From the NCBI GenBank assembly GCA_021816585.1, contig JAKAXL010000005.1, positions 52,135 to 116,134 on the forward strand: a stretch of 64,000 nucleotides of DNA. Reading direction: 5' to 3'. Position numbers and translations under genes: made by a program. Every line of letters begins with the position of its first letter. The stretch's first letter is position 1. Positions 26,185-33,906 of this stretch are shown here, in pieces. Below the pieces are notes generated by a model. It saw only the letters and a program-made list of their open reading frames with translations, made no database searches and had not been told where the DNA came from. This stretch comes from Pseudomonadota bacterium. GTDB taxonomy: Bacteria > Pseudomonadota > Gammaproteobacteria > Burkholderiales > Burkholderiaceae_C.

Positions 26185-26241
26185 GCGTCCTTGCGCGGGG
26201 CCGGGCCATGCCCGCCCCGCCGCCATGCGGCGGCGCCGCGA

Positions 26242-26508
26242 TCAAGCCGGGTGAACGAGTTCCCGGCGATGCCGCGAACGAAGTGCAAGCTCCGGCAGAT
26301 CCTGCGGATCCGGGATGCGCAATTCGAGTTCGGCCGCGATGGCGCCCGGACGCGGCGCCAGGCCCAGCGTACGGCGCACCGCCGCGGCGCGGATGCGGGC
26401 GACTCCGCAGCGCTCGACGAGCCAGGCCAGTTGGCGTGCGTCGGCGGCGCATTCGATGCGCACGCCGAGCATCCAGAGCGGGGGGTTTTCGCTGGGCTGC
26501 ATGAACAT
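26242..26508 (-). CDS. Small conserved-looking protein, paralogue of the 27393-27605 product
   Basis: The 88-aa protein starts MFMQPSENPPLWMLGVRIE after a GGGAGA ribosome site. Its core (LWMLGVRIE..ADARQLAWLVERCGVARIRAAAVRRTL) aligns over about 55 residues with the 70-aa protein at 27393-27605 (LWTRLGVRVE..EDLRQLRWLLERFDSGRIRYVARCLRL). The shared pattern is LGVR(I/V)E, RQL.WL(L/V)ER, then GRIR-type basic helix. I do not recognise the family. It converges on the DUF3563-like gene. Confidence 0.65.
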   Translation of the reverse strand: MFMQPSENPPLWMLGVRIECAADARQLAWLVERCGVARIRAAAVRRTLGLAPRPGAIAAELELRIPDPQDLPELALRSRHRRELVHPA

Positions 26509-26955
26509 GGCTGTCTCCCTGCCCCAGGCTGCCTGCCGCTGCCGGGGCGCGCACTTTGCATTGCGTTGCATATCTTGCATATGCCAAGCTACGCGTGAAT
26601 CCGCATGCGATCGTTGCGCTGCGTCAACCGCGCGACCGCGCAATCCGAAGATCGGGGACTTCCGGACCCCGTGCATGCGCGCCAGAAAAAACCCGCCGGT
26701 ACGCGGCGGGCCGAAGATTCGCTCACACAGCTCGCGGACGGGGCTCGTCCGGGCCGCGACCGGACGCGTGCGCGGCTCCGGCGAGGCCACTTGCAAGACT
26801 ATCGGCGCCGCGTGACGGTAGTGTGTCAGCCCGTCCACAGGCCTGAAGCGCAATCCCGTGAAACACCCGAACCCATTGAATCTGTCGCGTCGCGAGGGCT
26901 ATGCTTGGACAATTTGCCCGGCGCCGCTCCCAACCGCATCTCCTCCCGGACTCCC
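26509..26955. other. Intergenic region with a minus-strand terminator
   Basis: This 447-bp gap has no convincing coding frame. Its main feature is a strong minus-strand intrinsic terminator at 26686-26710. No start for a protein precedes that terminator on the minus strand within the gap, so the upstream 200-250 bp may encode a short RNA, or the terminator may attenuate the gene starting at 26508. Confidence 0.5.
26686..26710 (-). terminator. Minus-strand rho-independent terminator without an obvious parent gene
   Basis: On the minus strand CCCGCCG (26710-26704) pairs with CGGCGGG (26698-26692), loop CGTAC, and is followed by six T (26691-26686). The nearest minus-strand gene upstream ends at 27393, beyond a plus-strand gene. 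This suggests a local transcript, either a small RNA or a leader attenuator for the gene at 26508. Confidence 0.75.
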
Positions 26956-27351
26956 ATGAAAGCCTCCGCCAAGCTTCTGCGCATGCCTCCCCCCGCGCTC
27001 CAGGGCAGCGACCCGCTGACCCTGAACAGCCTGCTGGAAGGCTTCGAGCATGTCGGCTTCGACCGACGCGGCGGCTTCTCGCCGGAACAGGTGACCTTGT
27101 GGAGCAGCCACCACGGCATCAACACCGGTTCGCCGGCGATGCTGGTCGGCACCCGCCCGGGCAACGTGCTGGTGGTGCTGGCCGATTTCGGCCTGAACCA
27201 GGGCGAGCCCCTGACCCTCGACAAGCAGCTTCGGGTGGATGGCCTGCAGTCGCAGGCGCCCTGCCTCGTGGTCTCGTCGCGCCCCGGACTGCGTGCCGCC
27301 GACCGCAGGCGCCCGACCTACGTCCTGGAACTCCAGCGCACACGCGCTTGA
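26956..27351 (+). CDS. Hypothetical protein, 131 aa
   Basis: The product (MKASAKLLRMPPPALQGSDP) reads as a genuine soluble protein with normal composition: LNSLLEGFEHVGFDRRGGFSPEQVTLWSS, LVGTRPGNVLVVLADFGLN and QAPCLVVSSRPGL. Glycines and beta-strand patterns suggest a compact alpha/beta fold. There is no signal peptide or membrane segment. Ribosome-site support is weak (TCCTCCCGG is not a clear Shine-Dalgarno). I do not recognise the family. It lies between the two paralogous short genes. Confidence 0.6.
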   Translation: MKASAKLLRMPPPALQGSDPLTLNSLLEGFEHVGFDRRGGFSPEQVTLWSSHHGINTGSPAMLVGTRPGNVLVVLADFGLNQGEPLTLDKQLRVDGLQSQAPCLVVSSRPGLRAADRRRPTYVLELQRTRA

Positions 27352-27392
27352 ACGGACGCGGGTGAGGGCTTGGTGGGCGCCGCCCAGGCTCC

Positions 27393-27605
27393 TCAGGAAC
27401 TCGGCTGCGGGATGCAGGCGCCCAGTTCGCGCGCGATGCGCTCGGGCTTGGGCGCCTCGCGAAGGCGCAGGCAGCGCGCCACGTAGCGAATGCGCCCGGA
27501 GTCGAAACGCTCGAGCAGCCAGCGCAACTGACGCAGGTCCTCCGAGCTCTCGACGCGTACCCCCAGGCGGGTCCACAAGGGTTCGCTGTCCGGCGACGTC
27601 ATCAT
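27393..27605 (-). CDS. Small protein, paralogue of the 26242-26508 product
   Basis: The 70-aa protein (MMTSPDSEPLWTRLGVRVE) shares its whole core with the protein at 26242-26508. The conserved part is an RQLRWLLER helix followed by a basic GRIRYVARCLRL helix and an ERIARELG tail. A GGGGGAT stretch precedes the two possible ATG codons (27605 and 27602). Function unknown. The two copies flank the unrelated gene at 26956. Confidence 0.65.
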   Translation of the reverse strand: MMTSPDSEPLWTRLGVRVESSEDLRQLRWLLERFDSGRIRYVARCLRLREAPKPERIARELGACIPQPSS

Positions 27606-27753
27606 CCCATCCCCCCAAGACTCGTTCGCGCCGTCGGCCCGTCGTGGCGGGTCGCGGTTCGCGCGACAATTTCCGACCGCGGTCGCGCCGCTCGGCGCGC
27701 CGTACTGCGCACAGCTTACGCTGCATCGCAGCAGAAGGTGTAAGAAATCGCTA

Positions 27754-27781
27754 GCTCGCGCCAGCCGTGGCTGGCGCGAGC
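27754..27781 (-). terminator. Perfect 12-13 bp hairpin after the short Rossmann-protein gene
   Basis: GCTCGCGCCAGCC (27754-27766) and GGCTGGCGCGAGC (27769-27781) are exact complements. On the minus strand the stem is followed by TAGCGATTTCTTAC, a weak T-rich run. It lies 43 bp after the stop of the gene at 27825-28193 and probably ends its transcript. Confidence 0.6.
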
Positions 27782-27824
27782 AGCCGGCTGCTTCCTGCCC
27801 GGCTCCGGGGGAACTCCGAACGCT

Positions 27825-28193
27825 TCAGTAACCGACGTCGGCGTGCACCTGAGGCAGCTCGTCGGTCGCCACCATCGACCAGACCAGCCTGGCGACGCTT
27901 TCCGGGGCGATCACGGTGCGCGAATTGCCGCTGCGCGCAAGCCCCTGGCGCAGGCTCTGGCGCACCGACGGCTGCCCGCTGAGATCGAACACGATGTCGA
28001 TCTCGGAGGCGCGCGCCAGCAGCTCGGGCAGGCTCAGCACCGGAATCCCGGCCGCCTGGGCCGCCTCGCGGCCCGGAGTCGCCTGCAGTTCGGACACCGC
28101 GACGATCTGCACGCCGCTCGACGCCCGTCCCTGCAAGGCCTGCAGGAAGCGCGACCCGACCCTGCCCAGCCCCACTATCGCCACACTGTGCAT
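27825..28193 (-). CDS. Short NAD(P)-binding Rossmann protein
   Basis: The 122-aa protein has VAIVGLGRVGSRFLQAL at its start, a GxGxxG dinucleotide-binding loop, then VQIVAVSEL and IDIVFDLSG. These are the strands of a Rossmann domain like the N-terminal part of homoserine dehydrogenase or dihydrodipicolinate reductase. No catalytic domain follows, so it is a stand-alone nucleotide-binding module. AAGGAGGAG lies directly upstream. I choose the second ATG (28193), which gives 5-bp spacing. Function unknown; it diverges from the methyltransferase gene. Confidence 0.7.
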   Translation of the reverse strand: MHSVAIVGLGRVGSRFLQALQGRASSGVQIVAVSELQATPGREAAQAAGIPVLSLPELLARASEIDIVFDLSGQPSVRQSLRQGLARSGNSRTVIAPESVARLVWSMVATDELPQVHADVGY

Positions 28194-28385
28194 CATCTCC
28201 TCCTTGGAATCATCGTTGCGCGGCCTGCCGCGCGCGGTTGGCGGAGTGCTTCGCCCCACCGTCTGCGTGGGCCGATGGTACAGAAGTTGCACCGAAACCC
28301 TCCCTCTGGTCAACCCGATGGCGCGCGCCGCGGCGCGCACGGCGGCGACGCGCGGCGCATACCTCGGATAGCATGCGATTGCATC

Positions 28386-28409
28386 GCGGGCCGCGGCGTG
28401 GCGGCCCGC
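28386..28409 (+). promoter_or_regulatory. Leader hairpin before the methyltransferase gene
   Basis: GCGGGCCGC (28386-28394) pairs with GCGGCCCGC (28401-28409), loop GGCGTG, ending 20 bp before the ATG at 28430. It is close enough to affect translation. No known riboswitch fold is recognised. Confidence 0.35.
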
Positions 28410-28429
28410 AGCACGAGCGACGCCGCACC

Positions 28430-29446
28430 ATGACCCACGAAGAACTCCGGACCCGGCTGCGCCAGCAGGCGCAGGGGGCGCTGAGCCTGAACATCGCCTA
28501 CATCGGGGTGGTCGACGCCCTGTTCGAGACCCTGCACGAACTCGGCGCGGCGACCGCCGCGCAACTGGCGAAGGCGGCCGCGATGGACCCCGGCTACGTC
28601 GCGCGCTGGTGCGACGCCGCCTACGCCTTCGGTTACCTGGAGGCCGAGGGCGAGACCTTCGGCCTGAGCGAGACGGGTCGGGCGATGCGCCCGTCGCTTC
28701 CCGGCACGCTGATGCCGGTGGCCGTGCAATCGGTGCTGTCCGCGCACATGGCCGAGCGCGCCGCCGCGCTGATGCGCAGCGGCGAGCGCCCCGGCGAGCA
28801 GGTGCTGGCCGAGCGCGAAACCGTGCTGCCGTGGTTCGGGCCGATGCTGGAGGCCAACTTCGCCGCCACCTTCGAGAACACCATCTGCCCGGCGATCCCG
28901 GCCTTCGCCGAGGTCGACGCCCGCGGCGGCCTGGCCGTCGACCTGGGTTGCGGCAACGGCTGGTACCTGCGCGCGCTGGCACGGCGTTGCCCGACGCTGC
29001 GCGGCCTGGGCATCGACGGTTTCGAGCCCAACATCGAGCACGCGCGCAGGCTGGCCCGCCAGCAGGGACTGGAGCAGCGCCTGCGCTTCGTGCAGGGCGA
29101 CATCCACGAACTTCGGCTCGACGAGCCCGCCGACCTGATCGCCATGAACCGCGCGCTGCACCATGTGTGGGAAAAGGATCCGGCGGCGCTGTTCGGCTGG
29201 CTGCGCGACAACCTCAAGCCGGGCGGCTTCGCCGTCGTCTGGGAACCCGCGTGGACCGACGACCGCCAGGCGCTGCGCGAGCCGGCGCGGCGCAACATGG
29301 CCTTCCAGAACCTGACCGAACATGTCCAGGGCAACCACTTCCTGCGCCCGGACGAGATCGTGCAGGCCTTCGAGAGCGCCGGCATGCCGGCGCAGGCCAC
29401 ACTGTTCGCGCAGGGCACCGAAGCGGTGATCGTGGCCCGCCGCTGA
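28430..29446 (+). CDS. SAM-dependent class I methyltransferase with N-terminal winged-helix domain
   Basis: The 338-aa protein has an N-terminal helical/winged-helix region (residues 1-100, LHELGAATAAQLAKAAAMDPGYVARW). The Rossmann core follows: LAVDLGCGNGWYLRALAR (motif I, about residues 165-182), GIDGFEPNIEHARRLA and LIAMNRALHHVWEKDP. The layout resembles small-molecule O-methyltransferases and related rRNA-independent enzymes. The substrate is unknown. It stands alone, converging on the LysR gene at 29451. Confidence 0.8.
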   Translation: MTHEELRTRLRQQAQGALSLNIAYIGVVDALFETLHELGAATAAQLAKAAAMDPGYVARWCDAAYAFGYLEAEGETFGLSETGRAMRPSLPGTLMPVAVQSVLSAHMAERAAALMRSGERPGEQVLAERETVLPWFGPMLEANFAATFENTICPAIPAFAEVDARGGLAVDLGCGNGWYLRALARRCPTLRGLGIDGFEPNIEHARRLARQQGLEQRLRFVQGDIHELRLDEPADLIAMNRALHHVWEKDPAALFGWLRDNLKPGGFAVVWEPAWTDDRQALREPARRNMAFQNLTEHVQGNHFLRPDEIVQAFESAGMPAQATLFAQGTEAVIVARR

Positions 29447-29450
29447 GCCG

Positions 29451-30374
29451 CTACCGCCGAGTCCCCGCCGCCTCGCCGAGCACCTCGGCCGCCACCTCGC
29501 ACAGGGTCTCGCGCAACCAGCGGTGCACCGGTTCATGGCGGTGCCGCAGGTGCCACAGCATGTACATCGGCATCGACGGACACGCCAGCGGCGGCGCTGC
29601 GCTGGCCAGGCCGCCGAGCAGCCCCCGCTGCAGCAGGCCCGGCAGCGTGGCCAGGCGCGAGGTGCCGCGCAGGAACGCCGCGATCCCGGCGAAACCCGGC
29701 ACCTGCACGACGAAGCGCCGCTGCACGCCGGCGGCCGCCAGCGCCTCGTCGATGTCGAGGCGGCGCGACGGCTCGTACAACACGGTCACGTGCTCGGCCT
29801 CCAGGTACTCCCGCAGATCGCGCGGCGCCGTGCGCACCGCCGGGTCGTAGAACACCCGGTAGGCGTCGTCGAACAGCCGGGCCTGCACGACGTCGGCGGC
29901 ATCCGGCGGGCGCGGCGACACCACCAGGTCGCAGCCCGGGTCGCGCAGCATCTCGGGGCTGGGGATGGCCGAGGCGATGACCCGCAAGCTCAGTTCGGGC
30001 GCCTGTGCGCGCAGGCGCTCCAGCAGGCGCGGCAGCAGCAGGTCGCGCTGCAGGTCGTTGGCGGCGATGGTGAAACCGCGCTGCAGTTTCGACGCCTCGA
30101 ACGCCGGCGCGGTGGCGAAGCGTCGCAGTTCGTCGAGCAGCACCTCGGCCTGCAAGGCCAGGCTCTCGGCCCGCGCGGTCGGCACGATGCCGCGCCCGGC
30201 CTTCACGAACAAGGGGTCGTCGACGATCAGGCGCAGCCGGTCCAGCTGGTGGCTGACCGCCGACTGCGACATCCCCAGGCGCTCGGCCGCGCCGGTCACC
30301 GAGCCGGCGTCGCGCACGGCCACCAGCAGGCGCAGCAGCCTGCCGTCGATGTCCAAATGATCGATCTGGCTCAT
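29451..30374 (-). CDS. LysR-family regulator, probable activator of ligAB
   Basis: The 307-aa protein has the LysR HTH at residues 8-50 (LLRLLVAVRDAGSVTGAAERLGMSQSAVSHQLDRL). The pattern DPLFVKAGRGIVPTARAE places it near the NodD/PcaQ-like branch. It is divergent from ligA across an 82-bp gap. A role in controlling the dioxygenase genes, with an aromatic acid as effector, is inferred from position. Confidence 0.85.
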   Translation of the reverse strand: MSQIDHLDIDGRLLRLLVAVRDAGSVTGAAERLGMSQSAVSHQLDRLRLIVDDPLFVKAGRGIVPTARAESLALQAEVLLDELRRFATAPAFEASKLQRGFTIAANDLQRDLLLPRLLERLRAQAPELSLRVIASAIPSPEMLRDPGCDLVVSPRPPDAADVVQARLFDDAYRVFYDPAVRTAPRDLREYLEAEHVTVLYEPSRRLDIDEALAAAGVQRRFVVQVPGFAGIAAFLRGTSRLATLPGLLQRGLLGGLASAAPPLACPSMPMYMLWHLRHRHEPVHRWLRETLCEVAAEVLGEAAGTRR

Positions 30375-30456
30375 GGATGGATTCGATGACACCGCGTTGA
30401 TCGGCGCGGCCGCTGCCGGGACACTGCGGGGGTCGCCCCCCACCCGCCACGACCCG

Positions 30457-30816
30457 ATGCCGATTCCGCCCAGCCCGCAGCCGCACCCGATCGAAGGAAC
30501 CACCGTGTTCGACGGCGTGCAGGCCCGCAAAGCATACGCGTTGAACAAGATGTGCTTTTCCTTCAACGATGCCGCCAACCGGGCCGAGTTCCTGCGCGAC
30601 CCGCAGGCCTACTGCGATCGCTACGGGCTGAGCCCGGAGCAGCGCGACGTCGTGCTGCGGCGCGACGTGCCCGGCATGCTGGAGGCCGGCGGCAACGTCT
30701 ACTACCTGGCCAAGCTGGCCGGCATCTTCGGCCTCGACGTGCAGGACCTCGGCGCCGCGCAGACCGGCATGAGCAAGCAGGAATTCCAGGCCATGCTGAA
30801 GGCCGCGGGGAACTGA
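30457..30816 (+). CDS. ligA: Protocatechuate 4,5-dioxygenase alpha subunit
   Basis: The 119-aa helical protein contains IEGTTVFDGVQARKAYALNKM, EFLRDPQAYCDRYGLS and MLEAGGNVYYLAKLAGIFG, matching LigA of extradiol class III dioxygenases. LigA caps the active site of LigB. ATG at 30457 keeps the conserved PIEGTTVF segment. A GTG at 30505 has a better ribosome site (GAAGGA, 6-bp spacing) but would cut that segment, so the true start is uncertain. Confidence 0.85.
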   Translation: MPIPPSPQPHPIEGTTVFDGVQARKAYALNKMCFSFNDAANRAEFLRDPQAYCDRYGLSPEQRDVVLRRDVPGMLEAGGNVYYLAKLAGIFGLDVQDLGAAQTGMSKQEFQAMLKAAGN

Positions 30817-30818
30817 GC

Positions 30819-31664
30819 ATGGCCACCATCGTCGGATGCGTCACCACCTCCCACGTGCCGGCCATCGGCGGCGCCATCGCCCGCGGGCTGCAGCACGAGC
30901 CGTACTGGAAGCCCTTCTTCGACGGCTTCCCGCCGATCCGCGAGTGGCTGGGCCGCGCGCGGCCGGACGCCGCGGTGGTCTTCTACAACGACCACGGCCT
31001 GAACTTCTTCCTCGACAAGATGCCGACCTTCGCCGTCGGCGCGGCGCCGCAGTACCGCAACGCCGACGAGGGCTGGGGCATCCCGACGCTGCCGGCCTTC
31101 CCCGGCGATCCCGAGCTCTCGTGGCGGCTGATCGAGCATCTGGTGGAGTCCGACTTCGACATCACCAGCTGCCAGGAAATGCTGGTCGACCACGCCTTCA
31201 CGATGCCGATGAAGCTGCTGTGGCCGGACGCCGGCAGCAGCTGGCCGCTCCCCACCGTGCCGGTGTGCATCAACACCGTGCAGCACCCGCTGCCCAGCGC
31301 CAGGCGCTGCGTGGAACTCGGGCGCGCCGTCGGCGAGGCCGTCCGGCGCTGGCCGGCCGATCGACGCGTGCTGCTGATCGGCAGCGGCGGGCTGTCGCAC
31401 CAGCTCGACGGGCGACGCGCCGGGTTCATCAACAAGGAATTCGACCAGCGCTTCATGCAAAGCCTGGTCGACGACCCGGCCTGGGCGGCGAAGTATTCGA
31501 TCCGCGAGCTGGTCGAGCTCACCGGCACGCAGGGCGTGGAACTGCTGATGTGGATGGCCGCGCGCGCCGCGCTGGGCGACGGGGCCGAGCTGCTGCACGC
31601 CAGCTACCACATCCCGATCTCCAACACCGCCGCCGGGACCATGGCCTTCGCGCCCGCCGCCTGA
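30819..31664 (+). CDS. ligB: Protocatechuate 4,5-dioxygenase beta (catalytic) subunit
   Basis: LigB holds the non-heme Fe(II) and cleaves the protocatechuate ring at the 4,5 bond. The 281-aa protein has iron-ligand histidines at H12 (TTSHVPAIG) and H59 (YNDHGLNFF), and a C-terminal ELLHASYHIPISNTAAG region. Closely related enzymes act on gallate or 3-O-methylgallate, so the exact substrate is open. It starts 2 bp after ligA stops. Downstream enzymes of the 4,5-cleavage pathway (ligC, ligI, ligJ, ligK) are not in the window. Confidence 0.88.
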   Translation: MATIVGCVTTSHVPAIGGAIARGLQHEPYWKPFFDGFPPIREWLGRARPDAAVVFYNDHGLNFFLDKMPTFAVGAAPQYRNADEGWGIPTLPAFPGDPELSWRLIEHLVESDFDITSCQEMLVDHAFTMPMKLLWPDAGSSWPLPTVPVCINTVQHPLPSARRCVELGRAVGEAVRRWPADRRVLLIGSGGLSHQLDGRRAGFINKEFDQRFMQSLVDDPAWAAKYSIRELVELTGTQGVELLMWMAARAALGDGAELLHASYHIPISNTAAGTMAFAPAA

Positions 31665-31697
31665 GCGAAGTCCGGGGCGCCCGCACGCCCGCCGCGC

Positions 31698-33590
31698 TCA
31701 ATGGTTGGTCGCGGCCAGCACCTCGGACAGGTCGGTCTGCCCGGCCAGCATCTTCTCGACCCCGTCCTGCAGCAGCGTGGGCATGCCGCGCGACTGCGCC
31801 AGCGCGACGATGTCGCGTGCCGGCGCGCGGCGCCGCACGAGCTCGCGCAGCCGCTCGTCGCTGCCGAGGTACTCGTGCAGGCCCATGCGGCCGTGGTAGC
31901 CCGAGCCGTCGCAGCGCGCGCAGCCGACGCGCCGGTAGCGCAGCACGCGCCCGGCGTCGTCGCCATGCTCGCGGCGCCAGCGCTGCAGCAAGGCTTCTCG
32001 TGATTCGCCGGCACCGCCGCCGCTGGCCACGTACAGGTCGGCGAGATGCTGCAGTTCGTCGTCGGGCATCGGCTCGCGCACCCGGCAGTGCTCGCACAGC
32101 CGGCGCACCAGGCGCTGCGCCAGGATCGCCAGCAGCGAGTCGGAGAAGGTAAAGGGGTCGAGCCCGATCTCCAGCAGGCGCGCGATGCTCTCGGCGGCCG
32201 AGTTGGTGTGCAGGGTCGACATCACCAGGTGGCCGGTCAGCGAGGCCTCGACGGCGATGCGCGCGGTCTCCTCGTCGCGCATCTCGCCGATCATGATGAC
32301 GTCCGGGTCGGCACGCAGGAAGGTGCGCATCGCGGCCGCGAAGGTCCAGCCGATGCGCGCGTTGACCTGCACCTGGCGCAAGCCCGGCTGGGTGATCTCC
32401 ACCGGGTCCTCGGCGGTCCAGATCTTGCGACGGCCGGTGTTGATCTCCTGCATCACCGAATGCAGGGTCGTGGTCTTGCCGCTGCCGGTCGGGCCGCAGA
32501 TCAGGATCAGCCCGTAGGGCTTGACGATGACCTCGCGCAGCGCGGCGAGAGTCGCCGGGGCCAGGTCGATGTGGTCCAGCGGAATCGGCCGCATCCCGCT
32601 GAGCAGGCGCAGCACCACGTCTTCCATGCCGTGCGAGGTCGGGACCACGACCATGCGCAGCTCCACGTGCGGCCCGCCGAAACGCGCGAAATCGATCTTG
32701 CCGTCCTGCGGCTTGCGGTGCTCGGCGATGTCCAGGTCCGCCATGATCTTCAGCCGGGAGACCACGGCGAAGCTGTAGCGCGCGGGCAGCTGGAGGTGGT
32801 CGACGAGGTCGCCGTCGATGCGCAGGCGGATTCGCACCGGCTGCGGCGCGGTGCCGGTCTCGATGTGGATGTCCGACGCGCGCAGCCGGATGGCGTCGGC
32901 GATCAGCGAATGGATGAACAGCACCAGCGTGCTGTCCGACTCGTTGGCCGCGACCACGTCGTTGACCAGCGGCGCCTCCGGCTGGCGCGCCAGTTCCTCG
33001 GCCAGCTCGCGCACGCCGCGCGGCTGTTGCGCGTCGCCGCCCTCCAGCTCGCGATAGGCGCGCGCGATCGCCGGCGCCAGGCTCGCCGGGGTCGCCGTCA
33101 CCGGAAGGATCTCCAGGCCGGTCAGCAGGCGCAGTTCCTTCAGCACGTTGCGATCGTTCCACGCATCGGCCAGCGCCACCACGAGATGGCCGTCGCGCAG
33201 CAGCAGCGGCAGCGCCGACTCGCGCTCGGCGAGACTGCGCGGCACCAGGCGCAGCGCCTGCGGCTGCGGGGTCAGCGCGTGCAGGTCGACGACCCGCACC
33301 CCCAGCCAGTCGGAGATGGCCTCGTCGACCTGCCGCTGGCGCAGCACTCCGTCGGCGACCAGCATCGCCCCCAGCGTTCGCCTGGACTGCTCCGCCGCCT
33401 GGCGGGCCAGCGTCTGCGACAACTGCGCCGGCGTGATCAGTCCGCGTCGCACCAGGGCTTCGCCGAGATGCCGGGCCGGATCGGCACCGCCGCGCAGCGA
33501 ATCCCACAGCGCGTCGAGCGCCGGTGCGGCGCCGGCCGTCGAGGCGACGCCCGGCGCGGACTCGCGCGCCTGCAGCAGATCGGAGGTCAT
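31698..33590 (-). CDS. GspE/PilB-family secretion or pilus assembly ATPase (stand-alone)
   Basis: The 630-aa protein has an N-terminal GSPII_E_N domain (residues 40-190, GLITPAQLSQTLARQ) and a RecA-like ATPase domain. Walker A is GPTGSGKTTTLHS and Walker B lies in RADPDVIMIGEMRDEETA. The Asp and His boxes are in TLHTNSA and DIHIETG. A zinc tetracysteine is present (LCEHC and CARCDGSGYHGRMGLHEYL). Such ATPases power type II secretion or type IV pilus assembly. No other gsp or pil gene is in the window, so its partners lie elsewhere. Start 33590 lacks a clear Shine-Dalgarno. Confidence 0.88.
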   Translation of the reverse strand: MTSDLLQARESAPGVASTAGAAPALDALWDSLRGGADPARHLGEALVRRGLITPAQLSQTLARQAAEQSRRTLGAMLVADGVLRQRQVDEAISDWLGVRVVDLHALTPQPQALRLVPRSLAERESALPLLLRDGHLVVALADAWNDRNVLKELRLLTGLEILPVTATPASLAPAIARAYRELEGGDAQQPRGVRELAEELARQPEAPLVNDVVAANESDSTLVLFIHSLIADAIRLRASDIHIETGTAPQPVRIRLRIDGDLVDHLQLPARYSFAVVSRLKIMADLDIAEHRKPQDGKIDFARFGGPHVELRMVVVPTSHGMEDVVLRLLSGMRPIPLDHIDLAPATLAALREVIVKPYGLILICGPTGSGKTTTLHSVMQEINTGRRKIWTAEDPVEITQPGLRQVQVNARIGWTFAAAMRTFLRADPDVIMIGEMRDEETARIAVEASLTGHLVMSTLHTNSAAESIARLLEIGLDPFTFSDSLLAILAQRLVRRLCEHCRVREPMPDDELQHLADLYVASGGGAGESREALLQRWRREHGDDAGRVLRYRRVGCARCDGSGYHGRMGLHEYLGSDERLRELVRRRAPARDIVALAQSRGMPTLLQDGVEKMLAGQTDLSEVLAATNH

Positions 33591-33906
33591 GGTGGAGGAG
33601 GCTCGGTGGCTCGGGTTCGGTGACTCGGGTTCTCGGATGCTTCGGCGCGCCGCGGCATCAATGCGGGCCGGATGACACGAAACGTAACAAGAGGCCACGG
33701 CATCGCGAAGCCTGCGCATTCCACGAAACCCCCGGGAGTGTGATGTAGTTCACGCGATGGCCGATTTCCGCGCCGGCGCCACGAGGCGCAGCCACAGCAG
33801 CACGGAACCGCCGCCGACGCGCGGAGTCGAAGCCACTGGCGCGCGGGCTCACGCACAGCGCCGCCGCCTGCTCCGCAAGTCTTCCGGCCAACCCAGCGAG
33901 GTGATC
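33591..33906. other. Divergent control region between the GspE-like gene and the secreted paralogue 1 gene
   Basis: No coding frame here convinces. The 316-bp gap is AT-richer than its surroundings around 33670-33690 and contains the CRP-like palindrome at 33739-33754. The stretch 33757-33906 is open in frame with the downstream gene, but encodes Arg/Thr/Pro-rich sequence ahead of a clear signal peptide. I treat it as leader. Confidence 0.5.
33739..33754. promoter_or_regulatory. CRP-type palindrome upstream of secreted paralogue 1
   Basis: TGTGA-TGTAGT-TCACG matches the CRP consensus TGTGA-N6-TCACA at 9 of 10 core positions. It lies 153 bp before the ATG at 33907 and about 150 bp before the divergent GspE-like start. 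Control by a CRP/Vfr-type regulator is inferred. Confidence 0.5.

Noticed and set aside
26605..26955. N-terminal extension of the 131-aa protein back to 26605
   Set aside because: The extension is Arg/Pro-rich with no pattern and crosses the minus-strand terminator; the natural-looking protein begins near 26956.
27754..27781. Perfect inverted repeat as an insertion or attachment site
   Set aside because: There is no integrase, no target duplication and no second copy in the window; a transcript end is the simpler reading.
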